From Phytophthora hibernalis (Eukaryota; Oomycota; Peronosporomycetes; Peronosporales; Peronosporaceae), in the NCBI GenBank assembly GCA_012656075.1, contig JAAKBF010000260.1:62001-126000 (forward strand): a DNA stretch of 64,000 bases, given 5' to 3'. The position numbers and the translations under genes are program-made. The notes under the pieces are model-generated. The model had not been told where the DNA came from. It did not search any database and saw only the letters and a list, made by a program, of their open reading frames with translations. This document shows positions 1 to 10,286 of this stretch, one piece after another (the first letter of the stretch is position 1; the number at the start of each line of letters is the position of its first letter).

Positions 1-122
1 CAGATCACTGCTATTGCCTTCACATAGTGTTGATAATATAGCGGCGTGTACAGAATAAAATGACGCACCAGGTATTGAAACTTCTAAGGGGTATTCATAT
101 CCCCGTACACTCACATGTACTA

Positions 123-763
123 TCAGCAACCAAGCATTGCCCTTCGCCAATTCGAGAGACAAAGTCCCTCATCCACAAAGCCTTCGCGGTGCGCGCCACC
201 CGCGCACCCGTCACAAAGACTCGGGTCTTCCCTACTGGGGACCTCACCACTACTGATGGCCGGAGTATCCTGGGCCACCCGGCCGCGGCTTGCGCTAGCG
301 ACCTCTATGCCCTTGAGCTTTTTAAGAATGGTTTCTGTACCACTCTTGTCGACGGACACACTCGTTAGTAATGTCCCAGTCCGCCGCATGTATAAAAGCG
401 GGCCGAACACCAATTAGCAGAGCTCAAGCCCATAGGCTTTGGCGCGTTGTCCGCGACGAAAACTGGTGCAACAACCAAAGTATCAGACTGCTTGTGTCTG
501 TACACTTCTTGGAGGGCGAGCTTAATCGCCCCGTCCACGATGGATGTGTGCACGCGGAAAGGATGTGTGCGCGCGGGACCGACCTTCGGGCCGTCCATGG
601 TGACCGTTGGCTTGATGGCTTCTGCGAGAATGTTTTCATACCAGAGATGACGCCAACGTGCGCCTCTCTTGTGCGTACTCGTAGTACTCACGTTTCCCTT
701 GCTTGCAGTCGATAAACCGTGAACATTGTCGGACGACATCGCTCGCCGGGAGAAAAGCAACAC
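123..763 (-). pseudogene. possible degenerate coding remnant, unrecognised
   Basis: Two overlapping minus-strand open frames, about 365-763 and 123-413, lie end to end in different phases and read like one protein broken by a frameshift near 390. The first piece has protein-like composition and ends with a short Cys/Gly-rich stretch. I do not recognise a domain, and no signal peptide, promoter or paralogue elsewhere in the window supports it. It may equally be chance open reading in GC-rich DNA. Confidence 0.2.
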
Positions 764-876
764 GAAGCCGCTCGCACAGCGTGCCCAAGATGCGAAGCAT
801 CCAGGAGACGGGTTCTACAGCGTGCATGCTCAATTCTTGGCACGACCATGGTACAGGATGGCTGTGAGCCAACCAT

Positions 877-1568
877 GGATGTTCTTTAGCTTTTACTAAA
901 GATGATTTAGAGTTTGTATGCTACGAGCTTAACTCAGCTATAAAATAGTTTTAGTCTTTATCTTGATATCAAACCCGTAGATAGTTCCCTTAGGCCATGT
1001 ACCGTGAACTTATCGTTTACCGAGAGCTTTTCGCTCTTGTGGTGTAATGGCTCTGGAAAGATGGATGGAATGCAGCATCGAGGATAGTCACTTTCGGGAA
1101 CCTTCAGGGCACATGACAAAATTTACCCACGAGTGGACTACCACCTGTCCGGAACACCACCATTCTATATGAGAGGGACGGACGACGATCGACGATCGAC
1201 GATTCGACGTTAGGAACACATCCCCAGGGGCGTAAACCAGTTTGTGTTGTTGGACAAGTACGCAAGGAAGGCAGCCGGTCATCAAATGATGTGTGGCCAA
1301 AAGGTGAGTCGAAGATAGCACGAAAGCAATGCAGTCGGCATAAAATGTAGGAAGCTTGTAATTCAGTCACGAATTAGCAATCAGGGGCTCAAGGCAAATC
1401 AAACTTCTTTGGACACTAAGCGTTTCCGTCGTCTGCTTCTATACGTACTTCAGTAGATCGAAGGAGACTCGCCGTGATATCACCCCCTCAACCCGTGTCT
1501 GACAGAAAGGCACGTAAAACCCAAGTCACATGAGGGGAGGTATAGCAACATAGTCCCGCAAGGGCAGG
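877..1568. other. no gene seen
   Basis: I see no supported gene in this stretch. It contains a very short simple repeat around 1181-1205 (a GACGATC-like unit repeated about three times) and otherwise unremarkable intergenic sequence. Confidence 0.5.
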
Positions 1569-1692
1569 AATAGCAACTCGTCGCCAACGACAACCAAGGA
1601 ATAGCGGCTCGTCGACCAAGACGACTATGAAATAGCGGCTTGTCGACCACGACGGTTTAGAAATAGCAGCTCGTCGATCTTGACAATCAAGG
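1569..1692. repeat. 31-bp minisatellite, four units
   Basis: Four head-to-tail units begin at 1569, 1600, 1631 and 1662, giving an exact 31-bp period. Each unit starts with AATAGC followed by a (C/T)TCGTCG block, and the second half of the unit is more variable. Since 31 is not a multiple of three the array is not preserved as a coding repeat. The units differ at several positions, so the array is old or evolving by unequal exchange. Confidence 0.85.
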
Positions 1693-2777
1693 CAAAGCAA
1701 ACCAACCCTCTACGGAGAAGAACTCATGTCTAAAAGAGAGACGCTTCGACTTACAAGACTTGTTGTTCGCGTGAAGGTTCCCACGCAGAAGTCACCCCGC
1801 AGATGACTCTAGCATCGAACGCTTGGACACCCTGTCCAACGAAATCACGTTATTCGAGACCCTGGGAATACAGCGCACCGAACGCGACGTACAGTGTGTG
1901 AAGGGTGCTTTATGTGTTGATCGAGCCCTCCAGAAAAGGATTTGTGAGAGCCCGCTCCACGACACTCTCTCGCGCTTCCTCAAGGCAAGGTGATGTGTGG
2001 CTCCATCACATGCTGGGCGGCGCCTGCAACGTTAACGACTTGATCTTGTTGCGGGGGGTACCCGTACCTACTTATTTCCTCTGCTGGATAATGGCAGCGA
2101 CGTGGACGACTCGGTGTGAGGGCGCTGTTGGTGCGCTGTTGGTGTGGGGGAAGCGAGTCATAAAAACTTGGTTTTTCTCAAAATAACACAAACGGTAAGC
2201 CTCCGGAGGTCCATCTTTGGTCTGGTCTTTCCCGAATCTTTTGCAAAAAAACATTCAAATCATTCTAAAACTTTGACCCCTGTCGTAAAGTTTAGAATCA
2301 GTAATACACGCCGATTCAATATGACCGTACATATTTTGAAATGACTTGGAAATTGTAATGTTTTTTACGATCGTTTAAAACTTGTCCTTGAATTTTGAAA
2401 ACATTATATAGCGACCTTTTACCACTGTCTCATTGAATCCGAATTTTACGGTAATGTCGTAAAGACGAATTTTTGGCTGGTCACGTCAACAAATCTAATG
2501 CAATTCTTAAACAGAAACGTGATTAAACACTTTCCTGAACTCTACTAAATTTGAAGTTTGTAAATCAGGAACCACTTGATAAAGACATGTAATTCCAATA
2601 ATCCAGGTAGTGTTAACGATCACGTTAGGACGGACAGCCCAACAAGGATTAAGTGCCTCGAAGAAAATAGGTATTTATTCAATACAAATTTTGAATGAAA
2701 GGACCTTATAAAATTGCTTTTGTATAAGGAATTGTATTTTTGAAAGGATAACAGGTGAAAAGAAAAATCTATAGCAG
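1693..2777. other. AT-rich intergenic, no gene seen
   Basis: No convincing gene is visible. From about 2200 the sequence becomes AT-rich with many short stop-broken frames, which resembles old decayed repeat DNA. I could not find paired terminal repeats. Confidence 0.5.
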
Positions 2778-2863
2778 ATCTAAATCCGAATCACATGATC
2801 CGTCTTACAAATCAAATCCAGCTGACAATGTTGCTTATAATTCAAGGAGCTTCAATCTAATTA
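2778..2863. repeat. dispersed 86-bp repeat, copy 1
   Basis: This 86-bp stretch matches 28654-28739 without gaps and with about six substitutions, in the same orientation. Similarity stops at both ends. It is probably the surviving piece of a dispersed repeat or MITE that sits in AT-rich spacers. Confidence 0.85.
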
Positions 2864-3972
2864 GGAGGTCTGATTTATTAAATCGGGCATCGCTGGCCTA
2901 AATCAGCCGATTAAAAATCCACTTAGACAAAAAATCGCTTTTCACAATAAGTGATAGCGCAAAATCATTTACCGGTACTTTTTTATCTGCCCAAACAAAG
3001 TCAATTAGAGACCTAGTCGAAGCCCTCCCATCTCGTGAACTGTGCGCGCAGAAGCTGAGGTTGCGAAGCAGGCGCAGGAGATGCGCCGAGAACAGATTGG
3101 TCTAGTGTACTGTGTATATTTTTATAGTCCGGCTAGCATGTTGCCAGTGGCAACAGGTTGCACTCGGCGAAAACAGACACTTCGTACGAGCTAAATCACA
3201 ATCAAAACTGAGAATAAAGAGCACTACCACCCCGATCATCTAGTAATTTCAAAACGAGGGTCTGGGCGTTGAGACTTGGTGCAGTAAGCCAATCAAGTTG
3301 CAACTGTTGAAACAAATTCCGAGCTTTTCAGATATTTACCGGTATTAATACATGTATTATAGTAATCTACACTGTACCGTATAATCTCTGACTAAGCGGT
3401 AACTCGCCATTTTGCCCGGCGCTGTACACAATCCGAAATCCTCCGTATATTTTGTGATCACTAAGCATGCAATCAACGCTCACGTTCACAGAGCGCCAGG
3501 CAGCCAACCGAGCGTAATGAGGCTTGCACATGTGCAATTACGACTAAAACGTGCTATAACCTTACTAAGGTTACACAAAGCAAACATTTAAAGGGCCCGC
3601 ATTTTTGAGTTTAAACGGAGGGTTTAACCCTTCTAGCCCGAGCTTTTATTCTGTATCCTACAGAGTAAGCAATAACCTTGATTAAAGTATACCTCGAAAC
3701 CTGCGAGAATTATGCTGTTGTAAGCCTCTTCGCTCTCAATGATTCAGAACCGGTCATATTTAGCACAAAGACGCAACAAAAGGGGCCAGAGCATCGACAA
3801 TGTATCCGCCATCTGCGAGAATAGAGATATTCTATTGGCTCCCAGAAGGATAGAGCACGGTCAAAACCTGCCACCAAGAAATACCCCGCTTTTTCGTTAT
3901 GACTACCTGCCATACTTGACCGCTAGACGTCATCCAACCATCGTAGCCGCCAACAAGAGACCCCCAAGCGCA
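2864..3972. other. AT-rich intergenic, no gene seen
   Basis: No gene could be supported. Short opposing open frames around 3710-4020 have no recognisable domain, no paralogue in the window and no promoter, so I treat them as chance frames. Confidence 0.5.
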
Positions 3973-4057
3973 GATCGCGCACAGAGGAAGAATTTGCCCA
4001 GTTCCTATCTAACGGTTTAGTGAGGAGGAGCTGGGCAATTTCTTCTCTGCGCGATTC
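3973..4057. repeat. imperfect inverted repeat (hairpin)
   Basis: The segment 3973-4006 is the imperfect reverse complement of 4025-4057, with arms of about 33 bp containing a few mismatches and a short gap, separated by about 18 bp. It could fold as a hairpin. It may be the two collapsed ends of a small foldback element; no target duplication was identified. Confidence 0.7.
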
Positions 4058-4104
4058 CGACGCCAAGATAAGTGTAATCGCCCAGCATGGGTCCTTTACT
4101 GTGC

Positions 4105-4455
4105 TTAGTCCTCCTCCACGCTTTCTCTCTTACGCTTACGGAACGCCGAAGCGAATGCCTCCATAAATCCTGGTAACAGCCCATATAAAACTTCAGGGCT
4201 AACGGTTAGACCAGCTTTGGCTTTGTTGATTGATCGGTATACGACTGCAGGCTTTCTCCGAAAATTGATACCATCGACCTTGGCTACATTATTTACCACC
4301 CGGGTCAGCGCTGTGCTGTGATCTTGAAGAATCGCGGCAGTAAATCCAGTGAGTTCTTGAAGCTGACGGCCGTGTACGTCTGGGGAGCTTGTACAACACT
4401 GCCAATCGCTGCATTTGTGGTCCTTGCTGATAAACTGCTCTCTTATTGTGGCCCT
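4105..4455 (-). pseudogene. C-terminal coding remnant, unrecognised
   Basis: A minus-strand frame stays open across this stretch and ends in a basic then acidic tail (RKRKRESVEED, then stop), a possible nuclear localisation signal. Upstream of the first in-frame ATG (4299) the reading still looks protein-like and contains a Cys-rich patch, so the piece looks like the 3' end of a larger gene whose 5' part has been lost. I cannot assign a family; a transposon-derived protein is possible. Confidence 0.3.
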
Positions 4456-4519
4456 TGGTGATAAACATCCGTATCACGAACAGGTCGATCACAAGATAAT
4501 AGATAAAGTACTACACAAC

Positions 4520-4610
4520 ATGACTTATCTACATGTGCACTGTCAATCGGACCATAATGTGGACCATCGATCGACGATTGACAGTGCACATGTACATGTA
4601 CATAAGTCAT
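4520..4610. repeat. long inverted repeat just upstream of the RxLR gene
   Basis: Arm 4520-4549 is complementary to 4575-4610; the only difference is a 6-bp insertion in the right arm, where a GTACAT unit is repeated. The loop is about 25 bp. It ends roughly 30 bp upstream of the predicted transcription start of the next gene and could form a stable hairpin in DNA or in antisense RNA. Confidence 0.85.
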
Positions 4611-4639
4611 GAATATTTTCCGCGTCACTTTGAATCCCC

Positions 4640-4655
4640 TCACTTCTCAATTTGC
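4640..4655 (+). promoter_or_regulatory. oomycete Inr/FPR core promoter of RxLR gene
   Basis: TCACTTCTCAATTTGC matches the oomycete initiator plus flanking promoter region consensus (roughly TCAYTYYNCAWTTT). It lies 50 bp upstream of the ATG at 4705 and downstream of the in-frame ATG at 4609, so it supports 4705 as the true start. Confidence 0.7.
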
Positions 4656-4704
4656 TCTCCTTCTAAGCTTAACAGAACTCCAGGAACGGAATCCAAGGAC
4701 CATC

Positions 4705-5376
4705 ATGCGTCTTCACGCTCTCATGTTTCTAGCTTCCACTCTTTTGGCAAGTGGCGATTCTACTCCTGCGGTTGCACACTCCAAGCTATCGACCATCGCC
4801 GACCTGAACAACGAACCAGCAACGAGGTTCTTAAGAACTGACCAGACGGTGGAGGGGGACGAAGCTTCGGACGACGAAGAGCGACTATACATTCCTGGTC
4901 TTGAGACAGCCACGAATTATCTCAAGTCGATGGTTGGCTCGACCGTTGTCAGTCCCAAACAACTCAAGGATTGGCTCGTCGCCGGAGAATCTTCGGACGA
5001 CGTCTTCAAGTTCCTCAAGCTCGACCAAGCTGGAGATAACCTGCTTACGAACCACAACTTGGACGGTTGGGTCTCGTACTTGAGATTGTACAATTTGAAT
5101 CACCCCGGCAAGGAAACGTCGATGATTAATACATTCACGACAGCCTATGGTGACGACGCGTTGGCGAAGATTCTTCAGTCCGCCAAGTCTGTTTCGAGTA
5201 CAAAGACGATGGCGGAGGAGCTGCAGGTGGCGCAGTTTACCCGATGGCTTACGGAAGGATTCAAGCCACAAGATGTATACAGCAAAATCTTCAAGCTGCA
5301 ACCGAACACTTGGCGTGGAGATCCTGGGGCTATCATTTTGCACCAGTACAACATGTTCTACAAGGCGCACTTGTAG
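4705..5376 (+). CDS. RxLR-EER effector with WY modules (intact)
   Basis: This encodes a 223-residue secreted effector and is the only uninterrupted RxLR gene in the window. Residues 1 to about 25 form a signal peptide (MRLHALMFLASTLLASG). The host-targeting region follows, with RFLR at 41-44 and DEER at 57-60 after an acidic stretch. The C-terminal part carries WY-type modules: W90 in a KDWL motif, W122 and the aromatic SYLRLYN segment, then W181 in a RWL motif, ending in a YNMFYK helix. RxLR-WY proteins are translocated into plant cells and interfere with immunity; the specific target here is unknown. An in-frame ATG at 4609 was rejected because it precedes the Inr/FPR promoter and would bury the signal peptide. 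Its closest relatives in the window are the WY genes at 6.4-7.8 and 16-17.8 kb. Confidence 0.93.
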   Translation: MRLHALMFLASTLLASGDSTPAVAHSKLSTIADLNNEPATRFLRTDQTVEGDEASDDEERLYIPGLETATNYLKSMVGSTVVSPKQLKDWLVAGESSDDVFKFLKLDQAGDNLLTNHNLDGWVSYLRLYNLNHPGKETSMINTFTTAYGDDALAKILQSAKSVSSTKTMAEELQVAQFTRWLTEGFKPQDVYSKIFKLQPNTWRGDPGAIILHQYNMFYKAHL

Positions 5377-6399
5377 CAAGCTACGGCTAGAGACCCGACG
5401 GAATTTGATTTATGCTGCTTTGATGTTGGCAATTTTGCAGCGACGCAGTGGATGATCGAAAAGAAACCATGACGACCTTTACAAAACGGTATTGAAGCTT
5501 GACTCGCCAAACGACCTGTTCACGGGCTTTCGGTGCATGAGGCGTACAACAAAGAATTGCCAGGGCAATTGTTTGAGGTCACCCATAAGAAACTAAAATG
5601 ATGCTAGATATAATATCTAATGGCATTTTTCATTGCGGGATGAAACCTGGTGGGCTTTGAATAGAATCGTATCTGACGGGGTTCTTATTGCGGACTAAAA
5701 ATATTCAAGAAGTGTGTAGTGCTCACATGTGCACGCGTCCGTATTTCTCAACATTCAGCAGCTGCGACGTTGAATTATTCAGACCCACGTTTTGAGGTTT
5801 AGCTGTGAATTTCTTTGTTTCGAGTTGATTTGAACAAATCTAGCGCAATTAATAGTCATCGAACACACTACTACAGTACATGTACATGTATGGATAGCAC
5901 CTACACCTGTACTTCGAAGAATACTCTAAGTAGCGTGTGCAACAATGCAACAAAATCCGGGTCCTGCATAAATTACCTCCGGTTGCAGATCAGAAGCTTT
6001 TCGTGTCTCGGATCTCATCTTTCACGCATAAAGTTACTCAAGCTACTTCGAGAAATTGACACTGCAAGAAAAAAAACTCTTGTGAAACTTCACACTCTGA
6101 CGGATATGGAGAGAGAAGGTAGATTATCCGGTTGAAGGAAACATTTCAAGTGGCATTTATAATTTATAAAACATGTTAGCTTTATGGCGCATACAACACA
6201 AGTTCTGGAAGACATGCCGCTAGAAATACGTCGCTTGCAAGTACCATCGCGTACTCGATCTCGGTTTTGCAAAAATAAATCCAGCTACGTAGGTAGTCTA
6301 GAAGCAAACCAGCTTTGCCGGAGAATCAAAGGCCAACCTCTTACTGTAGTAACTAAAATGCGTATTGGTGTCATAATAGTACTAGCCCCCAGTGTGTGT
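5377..6399. other. spacer, no gene seen
   Basis: I see no supported gene. Short frames at 5815-6135 and 6184-6400 have no recognisable features. Several ACATGTACATGT-like palindromic tracts are present, as elsewhere in the window. Confidence 0.5.
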
Positions 6400-7758
6400 T
6401 TAAGCCATGTTTCGACTCACTGCGTTGGCTTTCTTAATGTATCGCTGGATCATTTCATCAGCGGTAACCACCCCACTGAGCCTATTGGAAAGCTCTGCCG
6501 GATTTTCCTTCGCACGTACCCACTTGTTGAGCAGCGCGTCCTGCAAGTTCGTGGCCAGTTTCTCCGTACTTGGGACCTACTTCGCCGCATCGAACATCCG
6601 CAAAAGCGCTTGGTCGGTGAAGCTGTCTCCCAAACCATCGATCATTGTCGTTTTTGGTCGGGATACCGCTGGTTGAAGTCATTTAGATACTTTTGAAACG
6701 TGGATCAGCTAGAATTTTGTCATCCGCTTTGGGGTAACAAAGAATCCATATCCATTTAAATGTAGCGTATGGGGGCTTCTCGTTGACGAGCCAACGCTTC
6801 ATCTGTCTCGCTTGGACCATATTAGCGAGTTTCACAGTGCTTGGATTTCGTAGCGCCTTATCAACCATCGCTTCAATTGTACCATCGCCGTAGTGCCTAC
6901 ACATTGACAAGTACAAATCCGTTTTCGTCGCTGTATTCTCCCGATCGAACGTTTTCACGTAGTTGAGCCAAGTCTTGAACAGCGGATTGCCAATAACATT
7001 ATCCCATGCATCACCGAGTCCCAGTAGCGTGAAGACTTCATCGGGGGATTTCTTGATGGCGAGGTAACCCTGGATCTTCTCCGTCTGCAATTTGCCAGCA
7101 GTGTATTCAAGATTCGGGATTTTCTTAGCCGCTTCGAGGATTTTGATCAATGGTTTGTCGCTGTAGTGGGCCGTCAGCGTCTTGAACAAGTTTGTTTCTT
7201 TCCCGGGTTTTCTTTATTGAAGACGTTCATGTACGAGCTCCACGTCTTATACAGTGGATTGTCAAAGAAGTTGTCCTCTGCTTTGTTTAATTTCAGCAGC
7301 GTGAAAACGTCGTCCGATGATTTACCACTGGCCAGCCAGGCTTGTATCTGTTTGGTCTCCAACTTGGTTGCGGCCATCTTCGAACTGACATGCGTCTTTC
7401 CGACAGCAATAATCTTTGCCAGAGCTTCATCGTCGAACCTCTTTGTCAAAACATGAAACAGAGTTGTTTCCTTCGCGGGGTAATGTGCATTGAAATCGTC
7501 CAAGTACTTGACCCAAGTACTGAATAGCGGACTCGCCATCAGATTGTCCCCCACTTTTCCAACTCCCATCTGTACGAAAGCATTGTCAGGTGTTTTCTCA
7601 CTCCTCAACCATTTCTGAAGCTGCTGCGCCTCCAACTTAGTAGCGATGCTCTTTGTAGCATCCGAATTCTTGGCGGCATTAACCATCTTGAACAGCACAT
7701 CATCACCATAGTAAGTTGCCAACGTTCGGATCATCGATGTTGTCTTCTTCAGGTTCAT
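6400..7758 (-). pseudogene. WY-module RxLR-type effector pseudogene, N-terminus lost
   Basis: Minus-strand frames 7758-7174 and 7189-6683, plus a third piece down to the stop at 6400, line up as one chain of about five WY-type modules: repeated (K/R)WL, DDVF-LL-L, W--Y and ATYYGDD/AHY motifs. Frame changes occur at a single C at 7198, a T run at 6691-6694 and a T run at 6651-6655, each consistent with one missing base in a homopolymer. One TAG interrupts the last module (around 6570) and looks like a true nonsense change. No signal peptide or RxLR-EER precedes 7758, although a conserved effector core promoter survives at 7914-7942, so the N-terminal exon portion was deleted. It probably makes no functional secreted product. 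Confidence 0.8.
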
Positions 7759-7913
7759 TGCAGGTTGATTGCCGATTTGTTTGCTTTGGTTGCAAATTAG
7801 CGTACTGTATTCGGCACATCTGGCCCGTAATCAATCGACTGTTCACATTGGTTGCTCTTATTTCCAACTAGGCCGAGAAAAGGTGTAGTAGTATGAGTTA
7901 CTGGGCGTTGCAA

Positions 7914-7942
7914 GTCGAATGGCGAACTGAAATATAATACTG
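7914..7942 (-). promoter_or_regulatory. orphaned effector core promoter
   Basis: On the minus strand this reads AGTATTATATTTCAGTTCG and continues into an ATTCG block. A 20-bp core (7923-7942) is identical to the region upstream of the effector at 58-59 kb, and it resembles the one at 42.5 kb. It fits the oomycete Inr/FPR pattern. It now sits upstream of a WY pseudogene that lacks its signal peptide and RxLR region. Confidence 0.6.
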
Positions 7943-8149
7943 AAAGATGTCGGCGGTTGGGGAATTGAGTCGGGAGGTATGTAGTATTTCTGGGCGAAAT
8001 CACTAAACTTCCTTCAATTGATTATTATTGACGTACAAGCATTAAGGACTCCACGTACTTTTGGTCCAGTTTTAAAAAACCATCAGACGTTTCGTATCCA
8101 ACTAATCTCGCTTGCAGTTTTATCAATTGAAGAGGACTCGTTTTTAAGA

Positions 8150-8858
8150 TATTGTACCGGCAGATTGGGATCGGTCACCAAATTCGTAGGGTCATAACTT
8201 TTTCCTGACCGTATTTTTCGATGCGGTTTTCTTTGCGTGAAAATTCGCTGAGAGATCTTTAATTGTCCAAAAGCGTGGTGCAATATAGCCAATGATAGCG
8301 GTGCCTTGGTCATTCAAAACTTTAATTCGCCAAAAGTCGATTTGATCGTCTTGTCGCTAGTGTAGGGTTGGATATTTTATGACCAGCGACTGCCAATTCT
8401 CAAGGATGCATACTGAAATCAAGTCTATTTTCGCAACAAACAGGCGGTCAGTGACAGAGGCGGGTGAAAGTAGTCAAAAGCCGTCAAAAACGGCTAAATT
8501 AGCTCTGAAAAACGGAATGTAGCGCTCGACGTACGATACTCTGGCAAATAAAATAATTTTTGTTTTGTAGTGTAGGCATCCAGGAGCACGATGGCGCCTT
8601 TCGTGCTTTCTATGAGCTCTCCCTGTGAGGTTATGGTACAAAAGACTAGAGTGGTACTAAAAATATGGGGATTGAGACTCGTGCTTTATCATGCCTAGAG
8701 CGTGAAGGAGAGCCCCAATCAAACCTAAACAACTATGATCACATACACCTCGGTAACAGCAACACAGTGGCTTTTGATTTACTAAAATTGGGCCAGAATT
8801 GGTCAACATACAACCATTTCAAGTTTATTCTGACTGATCCCAATCTGCCGGTACAATA
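8150..8858. mobile_element. MITE-like element with perfect 23-bp terminal inverted repeats
   Basis: The left end (8150-8172) begins TATTGTACCGGCAGATTGGG and is an exact inverted copy of 8836-8858; similarity continues about five more bases with one mismatch. The 709-bp interior has no transposase-like frame, so the element looks non-autonomous. I could not find a clear target-site duplication. The superfamily is not assigned. Confidence 0.75.
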
Positions 8859-8942
8859 GAGGTCTCGATAACTGAAATTCCTAGTCCGTTCCGTAAGGTA
8901 TATTCATCATTCATCAACCAGGACCACAAACTCGTTTTGGCT

Positions 8943-9687
8943 TTACTTTCGATCCCCTCGGCCTTGAGTCGACACTTTAGACAAAAGGTAAGCTTTCTGA
9001 ATATGCTCCTCAAACTTGTCATCAATCATGGGCGCCATCGACCAGCCAAATTTCGTCGTTTCCAACGCTGAGCGCGCCGCCTCCGTCATATTGTTCCACA
9101 TGACCAAGTCTTGCTTATCCCCGCCTTTGTCGTTCCTTTCAGATAATGTTGACTCTGAATCAACCAAGTATACTTGACCTTGACGCTGGAACCATCCACC
9201 ATATCCGCAGGCGGGGACTGTACGAACTGTAGCCGAGCATCGAGCGAGGTGTCATTGATGTAAACTCAGCATTCTTGGATAGACTGTCAAGCCACACAAT
9301 GACGTGCTCCCAACCGTGGCGGTGGCCAATCCACACGGGCGAAATCATCAAGTCTCTCGGGAAGTACCAAGCGTACATGATCGCCACGACGCCTTCGTAA
9401 GTCGTCACACGGCCGTAGACTTGCGACCCAAGTGGGGATCCCTCGCAGGCGGTTAGCAGTTTGGTGACCCCAAGCCCAGCATTGGTATTACCGTCTGCAT
9501 CCACAGCGGGATACGGGTGACATCCATTGCTGATGTGGAGCTGGGGCTTGAAATGGAGCGCAACAGCATTTTCAGTTGTTGAAGGAAGTGTTTCTGCGAA
9601 CGGCGCTACTTGGTCGTAGGGAAGCTTGTCGGCTAGCGCTGCTACGAGCAAGCTTAGAGCGACGATGACTTGTGCTAGGAGATTCAT
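8943..9687 (-). pseudogene. NLP / NPP1 necrosis-inducing-type protein, frame broken twice
   Basis: This is a secreted NEP1-like protein gene. A signal peptide (MNLLAQVIVALSLLVAALA) starts at 9687, followed by typical NPP1 landmarks: the HISNGCHPYPAVDADG segment, MYAWYFP, and the heptapeptide region. The heptapeptide reads GHRHGWE rather than the canonical GHRHDWE, replacing an acidic residue that helps bind the cation needed for cytolysis in known family members. The C-terminal part (around WNNMTEAARSALE) is in another phase. The two frame changes fall at a G run (9213-9216) and a C run (9119-9122), each equal to one missing base. Span and phase would suit a protein of about 248 residues, the usual NLP length. 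Either it is a pseudogene or the breaks are assembly errors; with the D-to-G change it may in any case be a non-cytolytic NLP. Confidence 0.85.
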
Positions 9688-9703
9688 CGTGGTTGCACTC
9701 AAC

Positions 9704-9720
9704 GGATAAATCGTAAATGA
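9704..9720 (-). promoter_or_regulatory. Inr/FPR-like core promoter of the NLP gene
   Basis: The minus strand reads TCATTTACGATTTATCC, close to the oomycete Inr/FPR consensus, 17 bp upstream of the ATG at 9687. The short distance supports that start over an upstream in-frame ATG at 9702, which lies almost on the element. Confidence 0.5.
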
Positions 9721-10286
9721 ACCAGGTCAGCGCCGTCCTGCGCAAGTGGACTGCTAAGTGTAGCGTGTCTAAGCTTTGATTGCTGCCATGTTTAGGTATG
9801 TCGGCGATCAATACCCAAGCATAAATGATCACCACCACTTGCAAACGCTAGATGGCCCGTAGCTTAAAGAGATGCATTGGCGCATTGCGCTGTTCGAACT
9901 CAAGGTCTCCTCTTCTGAGATGAATTCAGTTGCTACATGCTAGACTGGGCGTCATCTACTTTTGCTTACTACAGCACAGCGGTGTTTGAAGGTAGTAAAC
10001 ACCAATCTGCTTTGCAGTGCATGCAGATGCTCTAGAACACCGTACGTATACATGTAATTCGAGTACTGTACCAATAACAAGCAGCAATACTACTGTAAGG
10101 CCTTACAGTCTGTAGTGCATGTACCGGTAGCAAGAATGACCAGTCTACGTGTAAGAGTTCCGTGTTTGCAGTGGCGCGTCAAGCCAATGATACAATCTAT
10201 TTATTATTTGTGCATGCACGGATCTCTCTTTTCCAGTGCTACAGCCTTGGCAACCGAAGCTTTTCAGCGCCTTGTCGAAACGAGAT
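9721..10286. other. spacer, no gene seen
   Basis: No supported gene. Plus-strand frames starting at 10115-10236 run antisense into the ankyrin gene and are shadows of it. Confidence 0.5.

Noticed and set aside
4609..4704. Upstream in-frame ATG at 4609 as the start of the intact RxLR gene
   Set aside because: It lies in the right arm of a hairpin and upstream of the Inr/FPR promoter at 4640-4655; the start at 4705 exposes a proper signal peptide.
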